From NCBI GenBank assembly GCA_965249785.1, contig CBDFMU010000012.1:310001-374000 (forward strand): a stretch of 64,000 nt of DNA, read 5' to 3'. Shown here piece by piece: positions 34,627-44,646 of this stretch. The stretch's first letter is position 1. Every line of letters starts with the position of its first letter. This DNA is from M3007 sp965249785 (GTDB lineage: Bacteria > Bacteroidota > Bacteroidia > Chitinophagales > Saprospiraceae). A program made the translations under genes and the position numbers. The notes beneath the pieces are model-generated. The model was not told the origin of the DNA and made no database searches. It saw only the letters and a program-made list of their open reading frames with translations.

Positions 34627-35077
34627 ATATATATTCGATTCAGGGCCATTTATGTTACTAAAACACTATCCTCCCACTATCTTTAAATCATTTTGGGATA
34701 AATTAAGCCAACTTATAGAGAATGGAGACATAACTTCTACAAGTGAGGTACTAGAGGAATTAAAAAAGGATTCAATGTATGATTGGGCTAAAAAGCAACT
34801 TGATCTTTTCCCTAAGCCAGATTTAAAGGAGCAGTTGCTTGTACAACAAATTCTTGCTAAACATAAGGAACTAATTAAAGAGAGTAACCGTATGTCGGGC
34901 ACTCCTGTAGCAGATCCATTTGTGATTGCACGAGGAGTATCTTTAAATATACCAGTAGTAACAATAGAAAAGTTAAAACCTAACGCTCACAACATTCCTA
35001 ATATTTGTATAGAAATGGGAATAAGTTACATAAGCGGATTAATAGGATTGATGGAAAAAGAAGGTTGGAAATTCTAA
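34619..35077 (+). CDS. DUF4411 family PIN-like toxin candidate
   Basis: The 152-residue protein starts MPKYIFDSGPFMLLKHYPP and contains STSEVLEELKKDSMYDWAKK and GTPVADPFVIARGVSLNIPV. This is the DUF4411 pattern of a PIN-like nuclease with conserved Asp and Glu positions (Asp7, the SEVLEEL Glu, ADPF). It overlaps the regulator gene by 8 nt on the same strand, so both are made together. RNase activity is inferred from the fold. AT-rich like its partner. Confidence 0.85.
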   Translation: MPKYIFDSGPFMLLKHYPPTIFKSFWDKLSQLIENGDITSTSEVLEELKKDSMYDWAKKQLDLFPKPDLKEQLLVQQILAKHKELIKESNRMSGTPVADPFVIARGVSLNIPVVTIEKLKPNAHNIPNICIEMGISYISGLIGLMEKEGWKF

Positions 35078-35206
35078 ATATTTCTGCTATTTGGGTTGGA
35101 TTAGTTTAGTAATTGATAAATATCGGTGATCAAAAGACACTGGGTAAAGCCATATCTTGTTCATCCATATTCCTTTCCCGACCTTCGCCAGTCAATCCAC
35201 CACACC

Positions 35207-37303
35207 ATGCCCGCGCCCGACTTTTCCAACCAACCCTTCGATCCCACGCTACGCCCAGAAAAAAACGATGAACGAGAAACGATGAACTATGCACCCACTC
35301 ATCATTCATCGTTCATCGTTCATCGTTATACCGCCGGTCTTCCGCCTTTCCTCGGCGGCCCTTACTCCACGATGTACCTCACTCAGCCGTGGACAATCCG
35401 GCAATACGCGGGCTTTTCCACCGCTGAGGCGAGCAACGCTTTTTACCGTCGCAACCTGGCGGGTGGCCAAAAAGGGTTGAGCGTAGCCTTCGATCTGGCG
35501 ACGCACCGGGGCTACGATTCCGATCATCCGCGCGTGGTGGGCGATGTGGGCAAAGCAGGCGTAGCCATTGATACTGTGGAGGATATGAAAATCCTGTTCG
35601 ATCAGATTCCGCTTGATCAGATGTCCGTGTCGATGACGATGAATGGTGCGGTCATTCCGATTTTGGCTTTTTTCATCGTGGCGGCAGAGGAACAGGGCGT
35701 TCCACCGGAAAAACTTTCCGGTACTATCCAGAACGACATTCTCAAAGAATTCATGGTGCGTAACACCTACATCTATCCGCCGGGACCGAGTATGCGGCTG
35801 GTGGGCGATATTTTTGCGTGGTGCGCTCGGCACATGCCAAAGTTCAACCCGATTTCCATCAGTGGCTACCACATGCACGAGGCAGGTGCCCCGGCGGAAA
35901 TCGAATTGGCCTATACCCTCGCCGACGGCCTCGAATATATTCGGACAGGCTTGGCTGCCGGAATGAACATTGACGATTTTGCGCCACGCTTGTCTTTCTT
36001 TTGGGGCATTGGGATGAATCACTTTACGGAGATCGCCAAACTGCGGGCAGGGCGATTATTGTGGGCGAAACTGGTGCAGCAGTTTGAACCAAAGAGTTCT
36101 AAATCATTGATGCTGCGTACCCACTGCCAGACTTCCGGCTGGTCGCTCACGGAACAAGACCCGTTCAACAACGTGGCCCGTACCTGCATCGAAGCATTGG
36201 CGGCGGTGTTGGGCGGCACCCAGAGTTTGCATACTAACTCCTTCGATGAGGCGATGGCCTTGCCCACGGATTTTTCGGCAAAAATTGCCCGCGACACGCA
36301 GTTGTTTATTCAAAAAGAGACCGACATCACCCGCGCCATTGACCCTTGGGCGGGTTCGTATTTCGTAGAAAATCTGACCGCTGAACTCGTGGAAAAAGCC
36401 TGGGCACTCATCGAAGAAGTGGAAGCCTTGGGCGGCATGTCGAAAGCCATTGAGGCGGGCGTACCCAAATTACGCATCGAAGAAGCCGCCGCCCGGAAAC
36501 AGGCGCGCATTGATAGTGGCGAAGAAAAAATTGTCGGCGTCAATATTTTTCAAGGTTCCGAAGGCATGGCTTTTGATATTCTGGAAATAGATAATGGCGT
36601 AGTCCGCGAATCGCAAATAGCACGAATTCAGGCAGTTAAATTAAAAAGAGATGAAACCGCCGTAGGCACAGCCCTTGCGGCCATCCAACGCACAGCAGCG
36701 GAAAAGGATGGAGAAAATCTGTTGGCCTTAGCCATCGAAGCCGCCCGCCAACGCGCTACTTTGGGCGAAATATCGCAGGCTTTGGAAAATGCTTTCGGGC
36801 GTTATACTGCCACCACCCGCACCATCGCGGGCGTTTATGCCGCTACCATGACGAACAATACTGACTTTGAACTTGCCCGCCAACTTGCCGATGAATTTGC
36901 GGAATTAGAAGGCCGTCGTCCGCGCATTCTGGTCGCCAAACTCGGTCAGGATGGCCATGATCGCGGGGCAAAAATCATTGCCACCGCTTTCGCCGACCTA
37001 GGCTTTGACGTGGATATTGGCCCGCTTTTCCAGACACCCGCCGAGGCTGCTCGCCAAGCCGCCGAAAATGACGTGCATATTCTGGGCATTTCCAGTTTGG
37101 CAGCGGGCCACAAAACGCTGGTGCCACAGACTATTGCAGAATTGGAAAAACTGGGTCGCGGCGATATTTTGGTCGTAGTCGGCGGCGTGATTCCGCAACA
37201 GGACTATGAATTTCTGAAAGCGGCGGGCGCGGCGGCGATTTTTGGACCGGGGACGGTGGTGGCCAAGGCGGCGCAGGAGTTGTTGAAAATTTTGATGCAA
37301 TAA
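35207..37303 (+). CDS. Methylmalonyl-CoA mutase, large (catalytic) subunit, with a repeat-derived segment
   Basis: The 698-residue enzyme interconverts methylmalonyl-CoA and succinyl-CoA with B12. Barrel motifs are FLGGPYSTMYLTQPWTIRQY, GFSTAEASNAFYRRNLAGGQ, SVAFDLATHRGYDSDHPRVV and SVSMTMNGAV. The B12 domain has GQDGHDRG with ligand His584, then GISSLAAGHKTLVP and VVVGGVIPQQD. Residues about 20-41 do not look like the usual linker containing TPEGI; instead they are translated from an AACGATG/CATCGTT inverted repeat (35264-35327). Substrate-binding TMY...PWTIRQ is intact, so activity may be kept. A small-subunit gene is not adjacent. Confidence 0.94.
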   Translation: MPAPDFSNQPFDPTLRPEKNDERETMNYAPTHHSSFIVHRYTAGLPPFLGGPYSTMYLTQPWTIRQYAGFSTAEASNAFYRRNLAGGQKGLSVAFDLATHRGYDSDHPRVVGDVGKAGVAIDTVEDMKILFDQIPLDQMSVSMTMNGAVIPILAFFIVAAEEQGVPPEKLSGTIQNDILKEFMVRNTYIYPPGPSMRLVGDIFAWCARHMPKFNPISISGYHMHEAGAPAEIELAYTLADGLEYIRTGLAAGMNIDDFAPRLSFFWGIGMNHFTEIAKLRAGRLLWAKLVQQFEPKSSKSLMLRTHCQTSGWSLTEQDPFNNVARTCIEALAAVLGGTQSLHTNSFDEAMALPTDFSAKIARDTQLFIQKETDITRAIDPWAGSYFVENLTAELVEKAWALIEEVEALGGMSKAIEAGVPKLRIEEAAARKQARIDSGEEKIVGVNIFQGSEGMAFDILEIDNGVVRESQIARIQAVKLKRDETAVGTALAAIQRTAAEKDGENLLALAIEAARQRATLGEISQALENAFGRYTATTRTIAGVYAATMTNNTDFELARQLADEFAELEGRRPRILVAKLGQDGHDRGAKIIATAFADLGFDVDIGPLFQTPAEAARQAAENDVHILGISSLAAGHKTLVPQTIAELEKLGRGDILVVVGGVIPQQDYEFLKAAGAAAIFGPGTVVAKAAQELLKILMQ
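35264..35327. repeat. Hairpin repeat inside the methylmalonyl-CoA mutase reading frame
   Basis: The left arm 35264-35287 carries AACGATGAAC twice; the right arm 35304-35327 has three CATCGTT words. The arms match as reverse complements at 21 of 24 positions around a 16-nt loop. The hairpin is translated in frame without stops. Confidence 0.8.
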
Positions 37304-37370
37304 AAAAATTCGCCATGCAGCCCCAAGCCACACAGCGAATCCAGGCTGAAAACCTACCCAGTTTATCCTT

Positions 37371-39335
37371 TCACTTTTTGCTCTTTGCCTTTTTACCAGT
37401 CGCTTTTTTACCCTTTACTGCTGGTGGCAATTCTCCCTCGAACACCATCACTGCCAGCGGAGCCAATCGGAAAGTGATCGAATAATCCTGTCCGTGCGAA
37501 GGGTTGTGATCAGCCTTTCGGTCATTGTTAATCATCCCACTGCCACCATATTCTTTGTCATCACTGTTTAGTGCCTCGCGCCAAATACCGCCATAAGGAA
37601 CGCCCAGGCGGTATTCTTCCATTGCATTGGCATTGAAATGACAAACAACAAGTAGTACTCGGTCGGTCGCGTCGCCCTTACGCAGATAGGCTACCACGCT
37701 ATTGTTAACATCGTCGCCAGAGATCCACTCGAACCCTTCAGGCGAAAAATTCTTGCGCCAGGCAGCTGGTTGCTGGACGTAGAATTGGTTGAGCGCACGC
37801 ACCCATTTTTGGATGCCTTGATGAAAATCGTGTTCCAGCAATCCCCAGGTAATGCCAGTATCGTGACTCCATTCGGTGGTTTGGCCAATCTCACCGCCCA
37901 TGAACAGGAGATGAGAGCCAGGGTGCATCCATTGGAAACCAAGCAATGCCCGGAGATTGGCAAATTTTTGCCATTCGTCGCCCGGCATTTTATAGAGTAG
38001 CGATGATTTCATGTGCACCACCTCATCGTGACTAAGCGGCAACATAAAATGTTCCGAAAAGGCGTAGACCAGGGAAAAAGTAATTTCACTCTGGTGAAAA
38101 CGTCGGAAAGTAGCCGGGCGTTTGAAATAACCCAGCGCGTCGTTCATCCAGCCCATCATCCATTTTTGATCGAAACCCAATCCACCGTCCTGTATGGCGT
38201 GGGTCACCCCGGGAAAAGAGGTGCTTTCCTCCGCAATGGTCTCCACGCCTGGAAAGGTCGTGTGCATCGCTTCATTGAAATCGCGGAGAAAAGTGATGGC
38301 TTCCAGATTTTCCCGACCTCCATAAATATTAGGAATCCATTCGCCTTCCTTGCGAGAAAAATCGTGGTAGAGTATGGAGGCCACCGCATCGACCCGCATG
38401 CCGTCAATATGGTATTTTTCGACCCAAAACAGGGCATTGCTGATTAAAAATGAGCGCACTTCGCTGCGACCATAGTCAAACACATAGCTATTCCAATCAG
38501 GCTGAAAGCCCCGGCGCGGATCGGCGTATTCAAATAAATGGGTACCGTCGAAAAAATACAGCCCGTGGATGTCGCCCGGAAAGTGCGAAGGCACCCAATC
38601 GAGTAATACCCCAATATCGGCCTTGTGAAAAGCGTCAATTAAGTACATCAGATCTTCTGGCGCACCAAAACGACCAGTTGGCGCGAAATAACCAGTTATC
38701 TGATAGCCCCACGACGGGAAAAACGGGTGTTCCATCACTGGCATAAGTTCCACGTGCGTAAAACCCATTTGCTTTACATAAGGCACCAGTTCATCAGCCA
38801 GTTCACGGTAGTTGAGTGAGCGGTTGCCATCCTCGGCGAGCTTCTTCCACGAGCCAATATGTACCTCATATACTGACCAGGGTTTTGGCTGACCGCTGCG
38901 GGCGCGGCGTTGTTCGATCCAGGCATCATCTTGCCAATTATAATGAGTATCCCAAACAATAGAAGCCGTTTGTGGAGGCGTCTCAGCGCGTAAGGCAAAC
39001 GGATCGGCCTTGTCGAGTTGCAGACCAGATGCCGTCTCAATGCGGTATTTATAAGTAGCCCCTTTACCCAGGCCAGGAATAAAGCCCTCCCAGACACCGC
39101 TGCTATCCCAACGTGGCAGCAAAATATGGGAAGTAGGATTCCAATTATTAAAATCGCCGGTGACTGATACGCGCTTGGCATTGGGTGCCCAAACGGTGAA
39201 ACAGACTCCATGCTCGCCGTCTACATCCACCAAATGGCTGCCCATTTTATGATGCAGCTGGTTGTGCTTGCCCACCTGGAACAGCGAAATGTCATAGTCA
39301 GTCAGCAGAGAAAAGGGTAAGACGGTTTTATTCAT
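37371..39335 (-). CDS. glgB: 1,4-alpha-glucan branching enzyme
   Basis: The 654-residue GH13 enzyme forms alpha-1,6 branches in glycogen. The N-terminal CBM48-like domain (GVCFTVWAPNAKRVSVTGDF) precedes the barrel. Barrel motifs are VLLDWVPSHFPGD, DGMRVDAVASILYHDF (nucleophile Asp316), VETIAEESTSFPGV (acid/base Glu) and LPLSHDEVVHMK. A C-terminal beta domain and a lysine-rich tail (KGKKATGKKAKSKK) follow; such tails are not general in the family. It is divergent from the second Crp/Fnr gene across a 311-nt region. No other glycogen gene lies nearby. Confidence 0.96.
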   Translation of the reverse strand: MNKTVLPFSLLTDYDISLFQVGKHNQLHHKMGSHLVDVDGEHGVCFTVWAPNAKRVSVTGDFNNWNPTSHILLPRWDSSGVWEGFIPGLGKGATYKYRIETASGLQLDKADPFALRAETPPQTASIVWDTHYNWQDDAWIEQRRARSGQPKPWSVYEVHIGSWKKLAEDGNRSLNYRELADELVPYVKQMGFTHVELMPVMEHPFFPSWGYQITGYFAPTGRFGAPEDLMYLIDAFHKADIGVLLDWVPSHFPGDIHGLYFFDGTHLFEYADPRRGFQPDWNSYVFDYGRSEVRSFLISNALFWVEKYHIDGMRVDAVASILYHDFSRKEGEWIPNIYGGRENLEAITFLRDFNEAMHTTFPGVETIAEESTSFPGVTHAIQDGGLGFDQKWMMGWMNDALGYFKRPATFRRFHQSEITFSLVYAFSEHFMLPLSHDEVVHMKSSLLYKMPGDEWQKFANLRALLGFQWMHPGSHLLFMGGEIGQTTEWSHDTGITWGLLEHDFHQGIQKWVRALNQFYVQQPAAWRKNFSPEGFEWISGDDVNNSVVAYLRKGDATDRVLLVVCHFNANAMEEYRLGVPYGGIWREALNSDDKEYGGSGMINNDRKADHNPSHGQDYSITFRLAPLAVMVFEGELPPAVKGKKATGKKAKSKK

Positions 39336-39646
39336 GGAATGGATGATTAGGTTTTAGACTTTGGACTAGCAGACTATTTTATTTTGGAAAAATAACTTTG
39401 ACATTTAAGCATCCTTGAAATATATTAAATTGATTAAAGTCCTCCGTCAAATGTCCAGCAGTCAAAGGTTGGATAGTCCAACGTCCGACAGTCCGGCAAC
39501 CCAACGTCCACATTTCCAATAATCCGGTGAAAGGTAGCGGAATCCCGAAAGAAAGCGCAGAGTCACTGCTGTGAAAAATTGCTTGGCACAATTTTGGCTT
39601 ATGCCGACTCGCCTCCCTTTTAGTAGTCCAACCAAAAATAATCCGC
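39336..39646. promoter_or_regulatory. Divergent regulatory region with GGACT/AGTCC word repeats
   Basis: The glgB-proximal stretch 39349-39372 holds GACT/GTCC words just upstream of the glgB ATG. The distal stretch 39439-39510 holds about seven GTCC, GTCA and CCAACG words in loose tandem, partly complementary to the first. A TAACTTTG box reads rightward at 39393-39400. No ORF is supported. It probably contains the promoters of glgB and the Crp/Fnr gene. Confidence 0.5.
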
Positions 39647-40327
39647 ATGAATGGTCATGACGTAGCCGCTATCTTCCAGAAATTTCCACTGTTTGCCAAC
39701 CTTTTGCCGGAGGATATTCAACGCCTGGCGCACATGGCCGAGCCTAAAACTGCTTCTCACCACTCGTTCATTTACTTAGCAGACGAGCCAAGTGACTACG
39801 TTTATCTGCAATATAGCGGCGCAGTAAAAATCGGTATTTATTCGGCTGATGGCCGCGAAATAATCAAAAGCATTCAACATCCCTACACCGTATTCGGTGA
39901 ATTAGGCTTGACTGGCGAGCCCTGCCGCACGGAATTTGCCTGCGCTATGAGCCTGGATGTAGATTACTTTGCTATCCGCGCCGACGATTTTCGCTACCTG
40001 ATGCAGCAAAATTATCGTTTGGCGCAGTCCATGTTGCTTTATATGGGCGAACGTCTGCGTCGCGCAGAAAGGCACTGGGAGTCGCTCATTTTGAAAGATG
40101 TGCGCACGCGGATCGTGGAGTTTTTGAAAGAAAGTGCTGGGGCAAGAGGTCGGCAGGTAGGTTATGAAACGCTGGTAAAACACGGACTTACCCAGCAAGA
40201 TATTGCCAATCTGGTGGGTGCCAGTCGCCAAACTGTGACCGCCATCCTGAACGAACTGCGGAAATCCAACCTGATTCATTTCAATCGCAACACGATTTTG
40301 ATCCGCGATCTGGAAAAATTAAATTGA
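39647..40327 (+). CDS. Crp/Fnr family transcriptional regulator
   Basis: The 226-residue protein has an effector-binding beta roll (HHSFIYLADEPSDYVYLQYS, TVFGELGLTGEPCRTEFAC), a dimerisation helix (LLYMGERLRRAERHWESLIL) and a winged helix (LTQQDIANLVGASRQTVTAI). No FeS-cysteine cluster at the N-terminus was seen. The residues conserved for cAMP binding cannot be judged by eye. Its position opposite glgB makes carbon-storage control one possibility, which is only an inference from layout. Confidence 0.9.
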   Translation: MNGHDVAAIFQKFPLFANLLPEDIQRLAHMAEPKTASHHSFIYLADEPSDYVYLQYSGAVKIGIYSADGREIIKSIQHPYTVFGELGLTGEPCRTEFACAMSLDVDYFAIRADDFRYLMQQNYRLAQSMLLYMGERLRRAERHWESLILKDVRTRIVEFLKESAGARGRQVGYETLVKHGLTQQDIANLVGASRQTVTAILNELRKSNLIHFNRNTILIRDLEKLN

Positions 40328-40448
40328 TCAATACTTCGACAAAGTAAATTAGATGTTAGGCTTCTGCTAAATCATTGGTTTACAACGTATAATGTCTAAG
40401 GTCAAGTAATTTTGTCCTTTTACTTACTACGAACAAGTATATTTTTTC

Positions 40449-40482
40449 AGCGATGACCGCCTAGTGGTAGTCATCGCTTTCT
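40449..40482 (+). terminator. Intrinsic terminator
   Basis: A 9-bp stem (40449-40457 with 40470-40478) with AGCGATGAC arm is followed by a T-rich tract between the Crp/Fnr and porin genes. Confidence 0.6.
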
Positions 40483-40537
40483 TTGTGCCTGGCCATTATT
40501 TTTACCAGCAAACAACATAGATATCCGCAAAGGCGAA

Positions 40538-40545
40538 TACATTTG
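40538..40545 (+). promoter_or_regulatory. TAnnTTTG -7 box upstream of the porin gene
   Basis: TACATTTG lies 50 nt before the GTG start at 40596. No clear -33 TTTG was seen. Confidence 0.5.
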
Positions 40546-40595
40546 CGCCCTAATCTGGAATAAGTCCAGATTAATACAGCGTCAACCGATTTTCC

Positions 40596-41894
40596 GTGCG
40601 TATTTTTCTCTCCTGCTTATTTTTAGTAGTGCTCGTTCCCTTGGCATTTGGCCAGGAGGAAGTAGTTCCCTCTCTGTTGGATTCTCTCCCTTTATTGGCG
40701 CATCCTGTTTCGCGTTGGGATGCGTTTTCGCTGAAAGGATATGGTTCCATGAATTACTATAATTTTGATTGGCAGACTGATCCTTTGAAGCGGAATGCCG
40801 TGGATTTGGAACGATTTATTTTGCAGCCCGGCTATCAATGGAATAAACGTACCCGACTAAATGCGGAGATCGAATTTGAGCATGGAGGCACTGGCGTGGA
40901 GCTGGAATTTGACCGCTTTGAGGAGTTCGGCGAATTTGAGTTTGATATAGCCAAAAGCGGAGAAGTGTTGCTGGAACAAATGAATATTGAATTTAGCACC
41001 CGAAATAAGGCCCTCAATTTCAGGTTAGGACGGCAAAAAGTTCCCTTCGCGCTGATGTACAACCGCGACGAACCAACTGACTACCTCACGGCAACGGTTA
41101 GTGAAAGCGAAGCCACCATTCTGCCGACTAACTGGACGGATAATGGCGTGGGCATATACGGAGCACTAGGTAAAAAAGGCTTCTGGAAATATAACCTGGC
41201 TTTTCTCAATGGACTGGATGGCAGTGCTTTCAATTCGGCGAACTGGGTCAAGCGCGGCAATCAGACCCGTTTTGAAATGGCTAATGCTAATAGCTGGGCC
41301 ATCGCTGCTCGCCTCGATTACGCATGGGGAGAGGAAAAACTGGCGGGTGTAGCTTTTTATACTGGCAATACCACTGGCAATCGCCCCAAGCCTGATCTGA
41401 CTACTTCTACGCCAGTAGTCATGGCGGAGGCCCACGTATTTTTTGAACAAGAACCTTTTTATGTCGCCGCTTTGGCGATGTATGGCACATTGGGCAATTC
41501 GGAGGCACTTTCCAATGCCAATCGCAATCTTTCTAACAACCTGAATGTCAAGCGAACACCCGTTGGAGCCGCTGCCGCGATGGCTTACGCAGAATTTGGG
41601 CTGGAAATATTTCACCTTTCCATGCTGATGGGCGGGCCGCACTCCGATTCGGAATGCTGGGTATATGGCCGCTACGATTACTACGATACAATGGCCAAAA
41701 CCCAGGGTTTGATTTACAACAATCCTCGTTGGGAACGCAATTCCTGGACTATCGGAGCGAAGTATGAATTCCTGAAAGAGGTACAGTTTAAAGTGCAGTA
41801 CACTGATCGCACGGTAGGTGCTCCCGCCCCCAGCAGTCCAAATGCCGGTACTCGGGAACGTGATTTTGTGCTCGGCTTCTGCTTTGAATTTTGA
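40596..41894 (+). CDS. Porin-like outer-membrane beta-barrel protein (phosphate-selective porin O/P-like)
   Basis: The 432-residue protein has a signal peptide (MRIFLSCLFLVVLVPLAFGQ) after a GTG start, then alternating beta-strands. These include KGYGSMNYYNFDWQ, LQPGYQWNKRTRLNAEIEFE, NFRLGRQKVPFALMYNRDE, WTDNGVGIYGALGKKGFWKY and a final aromatic residue in FVLGFCFEF. This is the pattern of 16- to 18-stranded porins such as OprO/OprP-like proteins, and the terminal Phe is typical for outer-membrane insertion. Its position just upstream of the palindrome and imelysin gene may mean co-regulation with iron uptake, but that is inference. Confidence 0.85.
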   Translation: MRIFLSCLFLVVLVPLAFGQEEVVPSLLDSLPLLAHPVSRWDAFSLKGYGSMNYYNFDWQTDPLKRNAVDLERFILQPGYQWNKRTRLNAEIEFEHGGTGVELEFDRFEEFGEFEFDIAKSGEVLLEQMNIEFSTRNKALNFRLGRQKVPFALMYNRDEPTDYLTATVSESEATILPTNWTDNGVGIYGALGKKGFWKYNLAFLNGLDGSAFNSANWVKRGNQTRFEMANANSWAIAARLDYAWGEEKLAGVAFYTGNTTGNRPKPDLTTSTPVVMAEAHVFFEQEPFYVAALAMYGTLGNSEALSNANRNLSNNLNVKRTPVGAAAAMAYAEFGLEIFHLSMLMGGPHSDSECWVYGRYDYYDTMAKTQGLIYNNPRWERNSWTIGAKYEFLKEVQFKVQYTDRTVGAPAPSSPNAGTRERDFVLGFCFEF

Positions 41895-41930
41895 AAAGGT
41901 AATGGAAAAATTATTTCTCGAAAATGACGA

Positions 41931-41979
41931 AATATTTTTTGTTAAAATATTGATAATCAATATTTTAACAAAAAATATT
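41931..41979. promoter_or_regulatory. Perfect 49-bp palindrome with Fur-box-like core
   Basis: Two 24-nt arms (41931-41954, 41956-41979) pair perfectly around one central base. The core AATATTGATAATCAATATT matches the classical Fur consensus GATAATGATAATCATTATC at 15 of 19 bases. It lies 41 nt before the imelysin ATG and 36 nt after the porin stop, so it could act as an operator for the iron-linked genes downstream, or terminate the porin transcript. Confidence 0.65.
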
Positions 41980-42020
41980 CATTATAAATTACCGCATTTT
42001 AACAACAAAAATGACTAATC

Positions 42021-43082
42021 ATGCAACTACTTAAAATTGCTTCTCTCATCGGAGTGTTTGCTTTATTTGCTACGGCTTGTGGCAAAGATGATCCCAATCC
42101 CACCCCGGTCGCAACGGACTATTCAACCAACCTGACCAATATTGCGCTCAACGTTATTACGGCCACGTACTTCGATCTCAATTTGCGCAGCGATGCTTTG
42201 GTAACTAGCCTGGCTTCTTTGGGGACAGTCCCCAGCTCGGCCAATCTTGCCTCCGCTCGCCAAGCCTGGCGCGACGCACGGAAGCCCTGGGAGCAAAGTG
42301 AAGGTTTTTTGTATGGCCCGGTGGATGTGCAGGGCATTGACCCGTCGCTGGATTCCTGGCCAGTCAACCAGAGCGATCTGGATGCTGTATTAAACAGTAC
42401 TGCGGTACTCACCGCTGATTATGTACATAATCTGGACCCGACTTTACGGGGTTTCCATACGATTGAATACCTCTTGTTTGGTAGTAATGGCTCTAAGGAA
42501 GTAACAGATTTTACGACTCGACAGTTTGAATATTTGCTGGCCTGCGGCGAAGTATTACACGAAAACACTACTCAATTGTATAACAGCTGGAAAGTAACGG
42601 ACGGTAATTTCGCCAAAAACTTCCTTCAGGCTGGCCAGTCTGGCAGCAACTATCCCTCTCAAAAAGCCGCCCTGCAAGAAATTGTCAATGGGATGGTCGG
42701 CATTTGTGATGAAGTAGCCAACGGCAAAATCAATGATCCATTTAGCCAGCAAAATTTAACCTTGGAAGAAAGTCGCTTCAGCAACAATTCCAAAGCCGAT
42801 TTTGCCGATAATATTCGCAGCATCCAGAATTGTTATTTGGGCGACTACGGTGGCACTTCTGGAGCGGGCATTACTGACGTAGTGGTGGCTAAAAATCCGG
42901 AGTTGGACAGCAAAGTACGTCGGGAGATCGAAGAGGCTATCGCTGCTATCGAAGGTATTCCCGGCACTTTTACCACGGCTATTTCGCAGGCACCAGCCAG
43001 CATCCAGGCCGCACAGAATAAAGTGCGCACTTTGCTGGATACCTTGCAAGGGGAAGTGGTGCCGTTGGTATCCAGCCTTTAA
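42021..43082 (+). CDS. Imelysin-like (M75, IrpA/EfeO-type) lipoprotein
   Basis: The 353-residue protein has a lipoprotein signal (LFATAC, Cys20) and the imelysin domain with the family GxHxxE motif as LRGFHTIEYLLFG (His146, Glu149). Other matching blocks are QAWRDARKPWEQSEGFLYGP and SWPVNQSDLDAVLNS. Imelysin/IrpA/EfeO proteins bind or help import iron and are often Fur-controlled. The gene follows the Fur-like palindrome and precedes a di-haem oxidoreductase, a combination typical of iron-regulated clusters. It is likely exposed on the outer membrane or in the periplasm. Confidence 0.92.
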   Translation: MQLLKIASLIGVFALFATACGKDDPNPTPVATDYSTNLTNIALNVITATYFDLNLRSDALVTSLASLGTVPSSANLASARQAWRDARKPWEQSEGFLYGPVDVQGIDPSLDSWPVNQSDLDAVLNSTAVLTADYVHNLDPTLRGFHTIEYLLFGSNGSKEVTDFTTRQFEYLLACGEVLHENTTQLYNSWKVTDGNFAKNFLQAGQSGSNYPSQKAALQEIVNGMVGICDEVANGKINDPFSQQNLTLEESRFSNNSKADFADNIRSIQNCYLGDYGGTSGAGITDVVVAKNPELDSKVRREIEEAIAAIEGIPGTFTTAISQAPASIQAAQNKVRTLLDTLQGEVVPLVSSL

Positions 43083-43106
43083 CGCTAATCAGGAGATTGG
43101 CACGGT

Positions 43107-43147
43107 GGGTTGCCCTGCCAACAAAGATTGGCGGGGCAACCCTTTTA
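43107..43147 (+). terminator. Terminator or attenuator between imelysin and di-haem genes
   Basis: A 15-bp stem with one G-U pair (43107-43121 with 43128-43142) is followed by TTTT. It could reduce expression of the second gene. Confidence 0.65.
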
Positions 43148-43161
43148 AAAGAAAATGAAAA

Positions 43162-44535
<1,374 letters not shown>

Positions 44536-44588
44536 GAAATTTAGCACTCTCCTTTGTCTGAAAAGGCTTCGGCGGGTAAAGAAAATGG

Positions 44589-44632
44589 AGCGGCCCGATT
44601 TGTCATAGTGACAAATCGGGCCGCTTTCAATA
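44589..44632. terminator. Perfect 17-bp terminator hairpin, convergent genes
   Basis: Arms 44589-44605 and 44609-44625 pair perfectly around TAG. The hairpin lies between the di-haem gene and the convergent OmpA-family gene and may serve both. Confidence 0.75.
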
Positions 44633-44646
44633 TGGGTAAAGAACTG

